DNA of 64,000 bases from JACJYC01 sp964558465. GTDB lineage: Bacteria > Bacteroidota > Bacteroidia > Chitinophagales > Saprospiraceae. The notes under the pieces are model-generated. The model was not told where the DNA came from. It ran no database searches and saw nothing but the letters and a program-made list of their open reading frames with translations. Position 1 is the stretch's first letter; each line of letters begins with the position of its first letter. Below are positions 42,396-51,135 of the stretch, piece by piece. Location of the stretch: NCBI GenBank assembly GCA_964558465.1, contig CAZLEF010000020.1, forward strand, positions 1-64,000, written 5' to 3'. Position numbers and translations under genes: made by a program.

Positions 42396-43187
42396 TTTTC
42401 ATTAATTTAAATTTCTGACAATTTATAGCCGTGCATACGCCGCCCCCACCAACACTCCGCCTTACCCGAAGCAGTTAAGCGGGTGGCGGATGAACGAAGT
42501 TGAACTATGCCGCTTTACCCGAAGCAATTATGGGCATCGCATCCACTCCCCTGGTCTAAGACCGTGAAAAACCCAACTGCAAAATACGTCCCTTGCAGCG
42601 GAAAAGCAAGGATGGAGGCTTGAACCATAGAAAAAAATGCCATTTATCAACGATTTATAGGTGAATTGGATGCGTTCGGCAAAAAACCTCCAGCCGGGTA
42701 TGTTCCCCGGAAATAAAACTGGACAATTATCAGGTTTGGAGCTGTCACTAATCACGAAAAGTGTACCAGCAATTTGCACGGAATGCGCATGCGGCGGGCC
42801 CGCTGTCTCCATAGGAGTCCTTTGGACCGGGAGCAAGGCCCTTCTGGCTGGAAATGGATTGACCAAACCGGGGAACCGCCAGGAGCATGGCCGTTCCGTC
42901 GATGACTTTTAGCCTGGAGACCTTGCCCGGATCTTTTTCCACCTTTTGGCGTCAACCAGCCCGCAAGCGGGCGGGTAAAAAGGTGGACCAAAACCGGCGG
43001 CTTACGCATCTTCGGCTAAAACAGGAGTTATTTCTTTCGAATCACACGCTAATTTATGTGATAACTTATCTGCAATAAATTTGCAATTTCCAGTTTTTGA
43101 GTAAAACAACAATAAGTAAGTTTTCATTTGTTTTAAATTTTTATTACGTTTCTAAATATTATAATTGTGTCGTCACGTTAGCTGTTG
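42396..43187. other. Gap of about 790 bp with a non-coding repeat element
   Basis: No credible gene. 42424-42850 is a diverged copy of the element at 46313-46690. At 42807-42825 lies the palindromic CCATAGGAGTCCTTTGGAC unit, also seen in reverse at 58.15 kb. A hairpin with arms CCACCTTTT and AAAAGGTGG sits at 42939-42986. GTTAGCT at 43177 may be the end of a damaged attC-like site for the gene at 43188. Confidence 0.65.
42424..42850 (-). repeat. Diverged non-coding element, copy 1
   Basis: Shares with 46313-46690 a near-identical 75-bp block (42424-42498), which contains the hairpin CCGCCTTACCCG/CGGGTGGCGG, and further matching pieces such as ATGGGCATCGCATCCA, TTCCCCGGAA and GCATGCGGCGGG. 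No conserved reading frame. It abuts the start of the Orc-like ATPase gene. Confidence 0.7.
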
Positions 43188-44117
43188 TTATTCTATTTCA
43201 AAATGTTTCATTACTCGTAAAACTCTCAATGTATTCCATCTACTTGGTTTGCCTGCTTTCTCCATGTTGACGTGTACCTGACCGGGATGAGCAGCTTGCA
43301 TATTCCAAGATCCTTCATTGTTTCGTTTTGACTTCAGTACATCAATCGTTGCTTTCATTCTGTCGTCCCATTCAATTCCGGCATATTGAAAAAAATCCAT
43401 AGCTCGAAGAATATCATATTTCCATCTGCATGGATAAGTCAACTTCAAAAAGTCTTTATTAATAATTTGACCTGTTCGGTCAGACAAAAATAGTTGATGT
43501 AACAAAATAAATTCAATTGAACTTTTTTGAGCGCTGAGAATTGCGTTCTTTCTATAGGTGTATCCGGCTTTTTGAAATTCTGTAAACCCTTCAAGTACGG
43601 ATATTGTCGAGTGTAAGGAACTGTGTTTAGCTCCACTTCTTGTTGTCCTGCAGTTAAAACCTCCATCTGGCATTATCTCATTTAATAAACAGTCAATAAT
43701 GGAATGCATCTTTTTTTCAGATGTTTTGAAATACGAAGCGTAATTCAAAAACATTCCATTTACACAAACATCACTATGCTGTGATGTAGATGGCCCCAAT
43801 TGAATTCCTCCATCATCTGCTTTGTTGTTTTGTAAAATCATCTCTATAGTTTCTTGTACAATCTCATTGCTTGAAGGGAGATTTAAATTGCGAAGGTCAA
43901 GTAAAGTGTAATGAGTGGAAATCCATTTTGGTTGATAAAATCTATCGCCCCAATGACCGTCTGATTTTCGTTTGGATAAGTATTCATGACCCCAGCCTTC
44001 ATTCGATATTCTGGCCTGAAGTTTCTTTTTTTCAACTCCCAACAAATCACGCCACACTTGGTATTGTATGGACACATCTCCTTCCAGCAGCCAATCGATG
44101 ATTTGTTGATTGCTCAT
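43188..44117 (-). CDS. Prenyltransferase/squalene-oxidase-repeat-like protein
   Basis: A 309-residue soluble protein with the alpha-alpha toroid repeat look of the prenyltransferase/squalene cyclase superfamily: SDGHWGDRFYQPKWISTHY, LNEIMPDGGFNC, and NNEGSWNMQAAHPGQ are QW-like repeats. The DxDD or metal-binding motifs of true cyclases and transferases are not evident, so catalysis is uncertain. ATG 44117 (MSNQQIIDWLL) is chosen, and the mobile element at 44122 ends only four bases upstream. The native promoter is therefore displaced. It lies in the cassette array on the common strand; its 3' site is unclear (GTTAGCT at 43177). Confidence 0.7.
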   Translation of the reverse strand: MSNQQIIDWLLEGDVSIQYQVWRDLLGVEKKKLQARISNEGWGHEYLSKRKSDGHWGDRFYQPKWISTHYTLLDLRNLNLPSSNEIVQETIEMILQNNKADDGGIQLGPSTSQHSDVCVNGMFLNYASYFKTSEKKMHSIIDCLLNEIMPDGGFNCRTTRSGAKHSSLHSTISVLEGFTEFQKAGYTYRKNAILSAQKSSIEFILLHQLFLSDRTGQIINKDFLKLTYPCRWKYDILRAMDFFQYAGIEWDDRMKATIDVLKSKRNNEGSWNMQAAHPGQVHVNMEKAGKPSRWNTLRVLRVMKHFEIE

Positions 44118-44121
44118 TACT

Positions 44122-44634
44122 GTAACTATCCAGTCCCCCAAAGCTATAAAAAATTAGCGGAATAAGGTTAACCTGGCAGGCATAAAATCCAGGGTCTTAT
44201 GCCAGGAATTTCCAGCCCATACGCAGGTATGAGAAAGACTCGCCTGATCCACAAGATCGAGGCGCTGGAAAGGTATTGCCGGAGTCTGGAAAAAGCCAAT
44301 CAGGTAGGTATTTCGGGAGGTGAAGTTTTGTACATGGACAAGGAGAAAGCCAGGTTGATCGAGGAATTATTGAAGCGGGATCGGCTGGTAGCCTCCCTTT
44401 CCGAACTGGTTCGGCAGTTGCAAACGGAAAACGAAACCCTTGGGGAGCAACTGGAAGAACTGGTCAAAGCCAAACTGAAGGAATTATCCCCCCAATCCAG
44501 TATCCGAAATTGGAATAAATAAAAATACTCCAAAATTATCTGCAAAATATTATGGTTGATTTTTGAAGCCTCCGGAAATCATATCCGTGGGATAAGGCTG
44601 GCTTGTTTTGTTAACTTTTGGACTGGGTAATTAC
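44122..44634 (+). mobile_element. Non-autonomous element, copy 2
   Basis: Ends GTAACTATCCAGTCC and GGACTGGGTAATTAC. It is the longer and less damaged copy of the element at 35341-35826. GTAA termini and a leading coiled-coil frame suggest descent from an IS66-family element; the transposase core is gone. Target duplications are not evident. Confidence 0.75.
44199..44522 (+). CDS. 107-residue coiled-coil protein of the mobile element
   Basis: Starts MPGISSPYAGMRKTRLIHKI or at the inner MRKTRLI. It is almost wholly helical, with a leucine-zipper-like stretch near ELVRQLQTENETLGEQLEEL. It could be the remaining N-terminal zipper of an IS66-type transposase. No DDE residues. Whether it is made is unknown; the first copy of the element has lost its C-terminal half. 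Confidence 0.45.
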   Translation: MPGISSPYAGMRKTRLIHKIEALERYCRSLEKANQVGISGGEVLYMDKEKARLIEELLKRDRLVASLSELVRQLQTENETLGEQLEELVKAKLKELSPQSSIRNWNK

Positions 44635-44698
44635 TAAGGTACTTCTGTATGACATTGATTACTTTTTCTTTTATATTTTTTTATTATTTTTCAGTTTC

Positions 44699-44778
44699 AG
44701 CGAACTGTGGGCTTGCCGCCATGTGTTGCTTTTGCAGGCTGGCTGTTTAGCGGCATGGACAGCCAGTCGGAGTTCTAC
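44699..44778 (-). other. attC-like site (3' of the EAD11-ending gene)
   Basis: Plus-strand ends AGCGAAC and GTTCTAC, 80 bp. The right arm GCGGCATGGACAGCC and the loop GCAGGCTGGCTGTT closely match the site at 32821-32938. The left arm is less well paired. Confidence 0.5.
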
Positions 44779-44828
44779 AGTTTTATTTGTTTTCAATGAT
44801 TTATGCAAGTAGGGCGCCGGAACAGGCA

Positions 44829-46283
44829 CTACAAATACTCATCAATCAACTCAATTAGTGCCATTGTAATCCTTGTTCTTTCTCTACTTGCATCATCATA
44901 AGATATTGTATTTGAATTCTCTTTTGTTCTTAATTCAGAAAATTGTGAATTATAAAGGATTGCCTTATTACGAGCTTCGTTATCCTCTACATCTTTAAAG
45001 GATGAAAGCAAGAGTGTCAAAGATTTACCTATCTTTCCCTTTGAAATTAAATCTTGAATTTCTTTTTTTGAATGATTTGAGCTTAATGAATTGATATCAG
45101 ATAATGGTTTGTCATGTACTGTATCAATTGAAACATTATTTGAATTAACTACAATTGTGCTATTGCTAATATTTTCAAATTTATTGCCCATAACTGTTTC
45201 ATTGATTTCAAAGTGAAAAAAATCTTTGTATTTAAGTAGAGTTTCTTTTGAAATTTTACCATTCGCAATTTCATGAATTGGAAAATCAATTTTATCAAAA
45301 TGAGTTATGTGCTCATCAAAATCGCCCTCAATGACAAGTTCGCTTGAGCGAGAATATCTAAGAGCATAATCTTCTAACCAATTTACTGCCCTTTTCAATC
45401 CGTTATCCTTCCGATCTGGGTTAAAATAGCAAAAACTCATATTTTGATCTAAAATATTATTTCCTCGATAATACAAAATTACAATGCTTGAATACAAATC
45501 TTGATTATTTGAAGGTTTAATGAATTCTAGATTTTCAATATAAATACAATAGCGAGGGATTTCTTTATTAGATTTAATCAAGGAAAGTTCATTGGGAATA
45601 ATTTTCAATCTGCCAATTAAGTTAACAATAAACCCTCCATTTTCTTTTATTTTTGAAATACAATCACGATATAAAGACATTTCAACAATTAGTGGTATTC
45701 CCTCATGACTTACACCTGTTGAAGATGCTCCTAAAATATAACATTCTCTACCATAAATAAATTTATTTGCCAATCTTAATGAACCAATACCTCCTTTTAT
45801 CATATTCTCTTTGCCCTCTGGTGTATATTCTATTAACTGTTTTTGGGTATATCCTTCCTCACCAAGAGAATTTAAAATACTTTGAAACTCTTCAGAAGAA
45901 TTTCGAAGGTTGTAACTTATCTGAGCATGAATTTTTTTTTCAAAAGCATCTTTATTGTAGAATAATGCTAGCCTTTGTGCATATCGTCTGCTATATATAG
46001 ATTCATAGGTATAAAATAAGCCAGGAGATGTTGGTATCCATTCAGTCAAATGAAATTTTTCAAGCCTTATTATTTGCTCATTGTGACATTCATTCTCCAA
46101 GATAGATTTCCAAAAATCAAAATTACTATTGAATATCTTGTCTGGGTTGTTTCTATTTTGAGTTTTGTTTTCAATATGAGAATACATATAAACATTTAGT
46201 TGATTTTTAATAAAATCAACTAAGTCACTTCTTACTATGTAAGCTTGATGACCTTTATCTATTAGAATATCATCTGCATTCAT
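44829..46283 (-). CDS. Large protein ending in an EAD11-like domain
   Basis: A 484-residue soluble protein. The last 75 residues (EIQDLISKGKIGKSLTLLL, then NSQFSELRTKENSNTISYDD and ITMALIELIDEYL) have the pattern of effector-associated domain 11, the same type that begins the TIR protein at 37.5-39.0 kb. The first 400 residues show no family that I recognise. They have no membrane helix and contain long hydrophilic stretches. ATG 46283 (MNADDILIDKG) is chosen; the open frame to 46412 runs through the conserved non-coding block and is rejected. By analogy with EAD-coupled systems, the N-terminal part would be a sensor or second effector. An attC-like site follows at its 3' end. Confidence 0.65.
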   Translation of the reverse strand: MNADDILIDKGHQAYIVRSDLVDFIKNQLNVYMYSHIENKTQNRNNPDKIFNSNFDFWKSILENECHNEQIIRLEKFHLTEWIPTSPGLFYTYESIYSRRYAQRLALFYNKDAFEKKIHAQISYNLRNSSEEFQSILNSLGEEGYTQKQLIEYTPEGKENMIKGGIGSLRLANKFIYGRECYILGASSTGVSHEGIPLIVEMSLYRDCISKIKENGGFIVNLIGRLKIIPNELSLIKSNKEIPRYCIYIENLEFIKPSNNQDLYSSIVILYYRGNNILDQNMSFCYFNPDRKDNGLKRAVNWLEDYALRYSRSSELVIEGDFDEHITHFDKIDFPIHEIANGKISKETLLKYKDFFHFEINETVMGNKFENISNSTIVVNSNNVSIDTVHDKPLSDINSLSSNHSKKEIQDLISKGKIGKSLTLLLSSFKDVEDNEARNKAILYNSQFSELRTKENSNTISYDDASRERTRITMALIELIDEYL

Positions 46284-46312
46284 CTTTTTTATATTTTTCG
46301 TTTCGTAGAACT

Positions 46313-46690
46313 TATAGCCGTGCATACGCCGCCCCCAACAACACTCCGCCTTACCCGAAGCAGTTAAGCGGGTGGCGGATGAACGAACCCCGCTACAAGG
46401 GGGCCGATGCAATTATGGGCATCGCATCCAACTCCTTGATCTAAAGGCATAAAAACTAAGGTGCAAAATACACTTGTTGCGGCTGAAAAGCAAGCTTTTG
46501 GACTCAAACGTATGAGAAAGAACGTCATCAATCAATGATTTATCCATGAATGGGTTGCGTCAGGCAAAAACATCTCCTGCCGGGCATATTCCCCGGAATT
46601 AAAAATACAACATGATAAGGCTTGAGGCAATGGATGAGCATGCGGCGGGGCCCGTTGCCTTGGTTCAACGGGGTTTTAACCAGAAATAGA
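46313..46690 (-). repeat. Diverged non-coding element, copy 2
   Basis: Counterpart of 42424-42850. The first 75 bp (46313-46387) are nearly identical to the other copy and abut the EAD11-ending gene in the same orientation. The remainder is roughly 60-70 percent alike by eye, with short identical blocks and no shared reading frame. Confidence 0.7.
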
Positions 46691-46787
46691 AAGGCGAATC
46701 CGGATAACTGGCTGGAGCGTCCAGACGCCACCCCGGCGGCCCCGGCTTCATCACACCCACAAATAAAATTACCATTGTTGCCCAAAA

Positions 46788-46830
46788 CCGGACATACCCT
46801 GTCCAATATCGGACAGAAGACGGTATCCGG
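46788..46830. promoter_or_regulatory. Nested palindromes, activator-site candidate
   Basis: CTGTCC-AATATC-GGACAG is a perfect palindrome; GGACA-TACCC-TGTCC overlaps it on the left. CCGGACATACC and GGTATCCGG enclose both. Placed about 40-85 bases before a GG/TTG -24/-12-like element. Confidence 0.5.
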
Positions 46831-46870
46831 AATTTAATTAAGTTATTGATAATTAATATATTACAACAAA

Positions 46871-46884
46871 GGCATGTTTTTTGA
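46871..46884 (+). promoter_or_regulatory. Possible sigma-54 promoter
   Basis: GGCATGTTTTTTGA fits GGCACG-N4-TTGC at most positions, with the final C replaced by A. With the upstream palindromes it resembles an enhancer-dependent promoter. Confidence 0.35.
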
Positions 46885-46926
46885 TCGCTTCTTTCAAAAG
46901 ACCGTTAACCAAATCCTCTTTCAACC

Positions 46927-49314
46927 ATGTGGCGTACCGCTTTCAAAACTTCCTGGCGCAACCTGTTTCGCAACAAGGTCTATTCGCTGATCAATATTTC
47001 GGGGCTGGCCATCGGTATGACTTGCTGCGTATTGATCCTGTTGTTTGTGTACAACGAACTGAGTTTTGACCGGCATTTTGAACAGGCAGACCGGATCTTC
47101 CGGGTGGCCGAGGTTTTCCGGGAGAACGGCGCTATCGTAGAGGAATCCGCGTCCATTCCCTTCCCGGTGGGGCCAACCATCAGCCAGGCGTTTCCCGGGG
47201 TCAGGACCGCGCGGTTTTATAAAACCTTTGAAAAAATCCCGTTATTGGCCTACGGTGAAAAACGCTTTTACGAAGACCGGCTGTTGTTTGCCGATTCCAC
47301 CGTTTTTGAAATATTCAGTTTTCCGATGTTGCGGGGCGACCGGCAAAAGGCACTGGCGAGCCCCTTTTCCATTGTGCTCACCGAATCGATGGCCAGGAAG
47401 TATTTCGATGCGGAAGACCCGGTGGGCAAGACCCTCCGGTTTGAAAACCAACTGGACTTTACGGTGACCGGCGTGATGGCCGACCTGCACACGAATACCC
47501 ACCTGCGGTTTGATTTCCTGGCTTCCCTGTTGAATATCGGCGATCTGTTCCGGGCCAGCGGCACTACCTTCGGATGGCGCGGTTGGTACTGGAACCCCTG
47601 CCATACCTTTATGACGCTGCCGCCGGAATACACGGAGGCGGAATTTGAAGCCCTGCTTCCCGAATTTACGCAAACCCATGCCCCTGAAAATATGCGGGAA
47701 AACCTGTCGTTTTACCTCCAACCCCTGCCGGATATCCACCTGAAGTCGAATCTGTACCAGGAAATGAGCCCGCCGGGCAACGCGCGCACGGTGTACCTGT
47801 TCCTGGCCATTGCCGCTTTTGTGCTGCTGATCGCCTGCATCAATTTTATGAACCTGGCCACCGCGCGCTCCGTGACGCGCGCCCGGGAGATCGCTGTGCG
47901 CAAGGTGAACGGGGCGTTGCGCGGACAACTGATCCGGCAGTTTATCGGTGAATCGGTGGCGATCAGCCTGATCGCTGCGGTGGCGGCATTTTTGCTGGTC
48001 CACCTGCTGGCCCCGGTTTTCACCCGGATCTCAGGAACCCAACTGGATCTGCACCTGATCGGTTACGCCCGGATACTGGGCGGCATGGCGGTACTGGCCC
48101 TGTTCACCGGGCTGGTAGCGGGCAGTTATCCCGCCTTTTTCCTGTCGGCGTACAAACCCGTGGAAGGCCTCAACCTGCAGGGCGGCGCACGACCGGGGTC
48201 GCTATCGGTTTTTTTCCGGAAGGGACTGGTGGTGTTCCAGTTCGGCATTTCCATTGCCCTGCTGGCAAGCACGGCCGTCATATACCAGCAGCATCATTTT
48301 CTGCTGGACAAGGAACTTGGTTTTGACAAGGAGCAAATGGTGATGATCCCCATTCGCGGCACATCGGTGAAACAGCGGGTTGAGTCGTTCAAGGAGCGGC
48401 TCAGGCAGGAACCGGGGGTGATAAACGCGTCGGCCATTTCCAATATCCTGGGCCGGGACGTGCAGGTTTGCCCGTTCACGGTAGAGGGAAAAACCGAAAC
48501 CCAGCAGTTGCCCGGGCTGTTTGTGGACCATGATTTTCTGTCCACGTTCCAGGTGAAAATCCTGGAAGGCCGGGGATTCGACCGGAATTTTCCCACCGAT
48601 TCGTCGGCTTTTCTGATCAATGAAGCGGCCCAAAAAATGTTCGGCTGGGACGAGGCCCTGGGAAAACGCATCGATTTCGGCCGCGACGGTCATGTGGTGG
48701 GCAAGGTCGACAATTTCCATTTTTGTTCGTTGCAGGAGCGCGTCCGGCCACTGGCCATCACCATCCGGCCGGGCTGGTTTTCCTATGTGGCGGCGCGTTT
48801 GTCGGGCGGCGACATCGACCATACCCTGAGCCGGATGAAAACCGCCTGGGCGGAATTTGAACCCGAACGCCCCTTCGAGCCTTTTTTCCTCGACGACAAC
48901 CTCAACCGGCTTTACGAGCGGGAAGGCCGCCTGAGCCGGATCTTCAGCGCTTTTTCCCTGCTTGCTGTTTTTATCGGTTGCCTGGGTTTGTTCGGTCTCG
49001 CCGCGTTTGCAGCCGAACAGCGCACCCGCGAGATCGGCATCCGGCGGGTGCTGGGCGCCTCGGTAGGCGGCATTATCGGGATGCTTTCCAGAGACTTTCT
49101 GAAGCTGGTATTTCTGGCCATCGGGATCGCATCGCCGGTGGCGTGGTACCTGCTGGAGCAATGGCTGCAAAACTTCCCCTACCGCGTCGGGATCGGATGG
49201 CCGGTATTTGTCATGGCAGGCCTTGCGGCGGTTTTGCTGGCGGGTTTGACGGTGAGTTTTCAGAGTTTGCGCGTCGCTTATGCAAACCCGGTCGAAAGCT
49301 TGAGGTCTGAATAA
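46927..49314 (+). CDS. FtsX-like ABC transporter permease
   Basis: A 795-residue permease with two FtsX units. The N-terminal MacB-type periplasmic domain (about 40-245) follows the first helix (KVYSLINISGLAIGMTCCVL). The first helix trio lies near 285-420 (NFMNLATARSVTRAREIAVRK) and the second near 680-790 (LFGLAAFAAEQRTREIGIRR). The doubled REIG/REIAVRK motif is the coupling-helix signature. Such proteins work with a MacB-type ATPase, which is not found in the window. Start ATG 46927 follows a possible sigma-54 promoter. It stands alone just outside the A+T-rich island and has the G+C-rich codon use of the core genome. Confidence 0.93.
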   Translation: MWRTAFKTSWRNLFRNKVYSLINISGLAIGMTCCVLILLFVYNELSFDRHFEQADRIFRVAEVFRENGAIVEESASIPFPVGPTISQAFPGVRTARFYKTFEKIPLLAYGEKRFYEDRLLFADSTVFEIFSFPMLRGDRQKALASPFSIVLTESMARKYFDAEDPVGKTLRFENQLDFTVTGVMADLHTNTHLRFDFLASLLNIGDLFRASGTTFGWRGWYWNPCHTFMTLPPEYTEAEFEALLPEFTQTHAPENMRENLSFYLQPLPDIHLKSNLYQEMSPPGNARTVYLFLAIAAFVLLIACINFMNLATARSVTRAREIAVRKVNGALRGQLIRQFIGESVAISLIAAVAAFLLVHLLAPVFTRISGTQLDLHLIGYARILGGMAVLALFTGLVAGSYPAFFLSAYKPVEGLNLQGGARPGSLSVFFRKGLVVFQFGISIALLASTAVIYQQHHFLLDKELGFDKEQMVMIPIRGTSVKQRVESFKERLRQEPGVINASAISNILGRDVQVCPFTVEGKTETQQLPGLFVDHDFLSTFQVKILEGRGFDRNFPTDSSAFLINEAAQKMFGWDEALGKRIDFGRDGHVVGKVDNFHFCSLQERVRPLAITIRPGWFSYVAARLSGGDIDHTLSRMKTAWAEFEPERPFEPFFLDDNLNRLYEREGRLSRIFSAFSLLAVFIGCLGLFGLAAFAAEQRTREIGIRRVLGASVGGIIGMLSRDFLKLVFLAIGIASPVAWYLLEQWLQNFPYRVGIGWPVFVMAGLAAVLLAGLTVSFQSLRVAYANPVESLRSE

Positions 49315-49419
49315 GCCCCCATGATCAGGCGCTTCGGCAAACTGTTTGAGCTTTGGAGGAACAAACGAAAGATGCTGATCCTGTAAGGTATTCACTCATC
49401 TGTTAAAATCAGGCCTTTC

Positions 49420-51117
49420 ATGAAATTCATCTGCTTTTTTCCGGGATTATTATTTGCCGTTTACACCTTTGCCCAACCCGGGTTATCTGCCGGACAATGG
49501 ATGGAAGACCTGACCGAACTGGCCGGCCTCCTGGAGAGGGAGCATCCCGATCCCTATGCCCATATTTCCAAACCGGAATTTGACAGTTTAAAAAAGGAAG
49601 TGGAAAAAATGATCCGGCTGAATGCAGGTAAAAAACCCGGCGAGATCAGCATCGTGACCGGCATGATGAAACTGGTCTCTTCCCTTCGCGACGGCCATAC
49701 CGCGCTTTTCCCCAATGATCCCAATGGATTCAATCATTGGTTCCCTGTTGGTTTTTACCGGTTCAACGACGGAATTTACGTTACATCGGCCCATAATGAT
49801 TATGCGGGTCTGATCGGAAAGAAAGTCCTCCGGTTTGGAGAAACCCCCGCCGGCCGCGCATTTGAGCTGACGGCGGATCTGTTGAGTTCGGACAATGCGT
49901 TCGGCAGGTTTTGGAACACCTTTTACCTCAGCAGCGGGGAGGCTTTGCAGGCTGTGAATATCCTCGGCGACCCTGCCGAATTGAAACTGACCGTCGCCGT
50001 CCCGGACGGAAAACCGGAAGAAACAACCGTCCGGGCGGTGGAAACCAATTTTTCCCTTGAACACCGGTTTTGGGGCGAAATGTACGGCCCGGGCAAAACG
50101 CCGGACGATCAGTACCGGATGTCGGGAAACAGGGATATCGCCCGTTACAGGCAGGGGCCGGAAGCTAACCCCGATCTGCCGCTTCACCTGCGGTCGAGGC
50201 GGGCTTACTGGCATGCCTACCTGCCCGAATACAAGACGATGTACCTTCATATGACCCATGTCACGGAGGCCGGACGGGGGAATTTCCCTTCTTTCGAAGC
50301 CTTTTACAACCAGGTGTTTGAAGAAGTGGAAAACAAGGACGTAGAAAAATTCATTCTGGATATCCGCTACAATTCGGGCGGCGACGGGTCGGTGCTGATC
50401 CCGTTTGTCCATAAATTCATTTGTGCCGGTAAAATCAACCAGCCAGGCAAACTTTTCACCATCACCGGCCGTAAAGTGTACAGCGCGGGCATTATGTTGT
50501 ACGACCTGATGCTGAAACATACCCATACCCTTTTGGCAGGGGAGCCGGCAGGCGGCGGCCGGAATCATTATGGCGACGCGGGTTCTTTCTATTTAAAAAA
50601 CAGCGGCTTGCAACTGGATATTTCCTCCACCTACTGGCAACTGACCTCCTCTAAAGACACCGCTTCCTATGATCCGGTGGATATTCCGGGCGAATTGTCC
50701 GGCAGCAACTACTTTACAGGCAATGACCCGGTGCTGGATTATATCCTTTCCCTTGAAGGGCCCTACCGGTCCATCCCCGAAATTTTGCGGCATCAGGACG
50801 GCCAGGCAGCCAAAGCCGAATTCAGCAAAAGAAAAGCGGATTTTGGCAAATACCCCTGGTGGAACGCTTTTGAAGAAAACGAAATGCGTTATGCTGCAAG
50901 GGAACATTTTGGAGCGGGCCGACCCGGGGACGGAGCTATCGGTTTCGAAATCCTGCTGGAAGTTTATCCGGGCTCGTGGAGAGCCTGGCGCGACCTGGGC
51001 GACGGCCACCTGAAAACCGGAGATGCTTCGCGGGCCCTGGAATGTTACAAAAAGGGACTGGAACTGAACCCGGGGTATGAAGAATTCCGGGAGAAAATCA
51101 GGGTGCTCGGAGGGTAA
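49420..51117 (+). CDS. S41-family peptidase with TPR-like tail
   Basis: A 565-residue exported protein: signal peptide ending at YTFAQ, an N-terminal helical region (WMEDLTELAGLLEREHPDPY), then a tail-specific-protease fold. MKLVSSLRDGHTALFP and FILDIRYNSGGDGSVL are S41 hallmarks, and the likely nucleophile is in KVYSAGIML. GEPAGGGRNHYGD is the next conserved loop. The last 70 residues form one to two TPR-like helix pairs (AWRDLGDGHLKTGDASRALE). It probably acts on periplasmic proteins or peptides; the substrate is unknown. It is 105 bases after the permease and may be co-transcribed with it. Confidence 0.88.
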   Translation: MKFICFFPGLLFAVYTFAQPGLSAGQWMEDLTELAGLLEREHPDPYAHISKPEFDSLKKEVEKMIRLNAGKKPGEISIVTGMMKLVSSLRDGHTALFPNDPNGFNHWFPVGFYRFNDGIYVTSAHNDYAGLIGKKVLRFGETPAGRAFELTADLLSSDNAFGRFWNTFYLSSGEALQAVNILGDPAELKLTVAVPDGKPEETTVRAVETNFSLEHRFWGEMYGPGKTPDDQYRMSGNRDIARYRQGPEANPDLPLHLRSRRAYWHAYLPEYKTMYLHMTHVTEAGRGNFPSFEAFYNQVFEEVENKDVEKFILDIRYNSGGDGSVLIPFVHKFICAGKINQPGKLFTITGRKVYSAGIMLYDLMLKHTHTLLAGEPAGGGRNHYGDAGSFYLKNSGLQLDISSTYWQLTSSKDTASYDPVDIPGELSGSNYFTGNDPVLDYILSLEGPYRSIPEILRHQDGQAAKAEFSKRKADFGKYPWWNAFEENEMRYAAREHFGAGRPGDGAIGFEILLEVYPGSWRAWRDLGDGHLKTGDASRALECYKKGLELNPGYEEFREKIRVLGG

Positions 51118-51135
51118 AAGCTGTTGCGGATCTAT

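Larger units (their letters stand above)
46284..46926. other. Gap of about 640 bp at the right edge of the island
   Basis: No credible gene. It holds non-coding element copy 2 (46313-46690), a nested palindrome (46788-46830) and a possible sigma-54 promoter (46871-46884) for the permease. Confidence 0.65.

Noticed and set aside
42528..43009. Several 60-110 residue frames in the 790-bp gap
   Set aside because: They overlap each other, cover the non-coding repeat element and hairpins, and are not preserved in the second copy of the element.
31600..46290. Integron integrase gene
   Set aside because: No tyrosine recombinase with the intI insert, and no other recombinase, was found in the island or its borders.
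46284..46412. Upstream extension of the EAD11-ending protein
   Set aside because: The extra residues are translated from the conserved non-coding block; the same block precedes another gene in a different frame.
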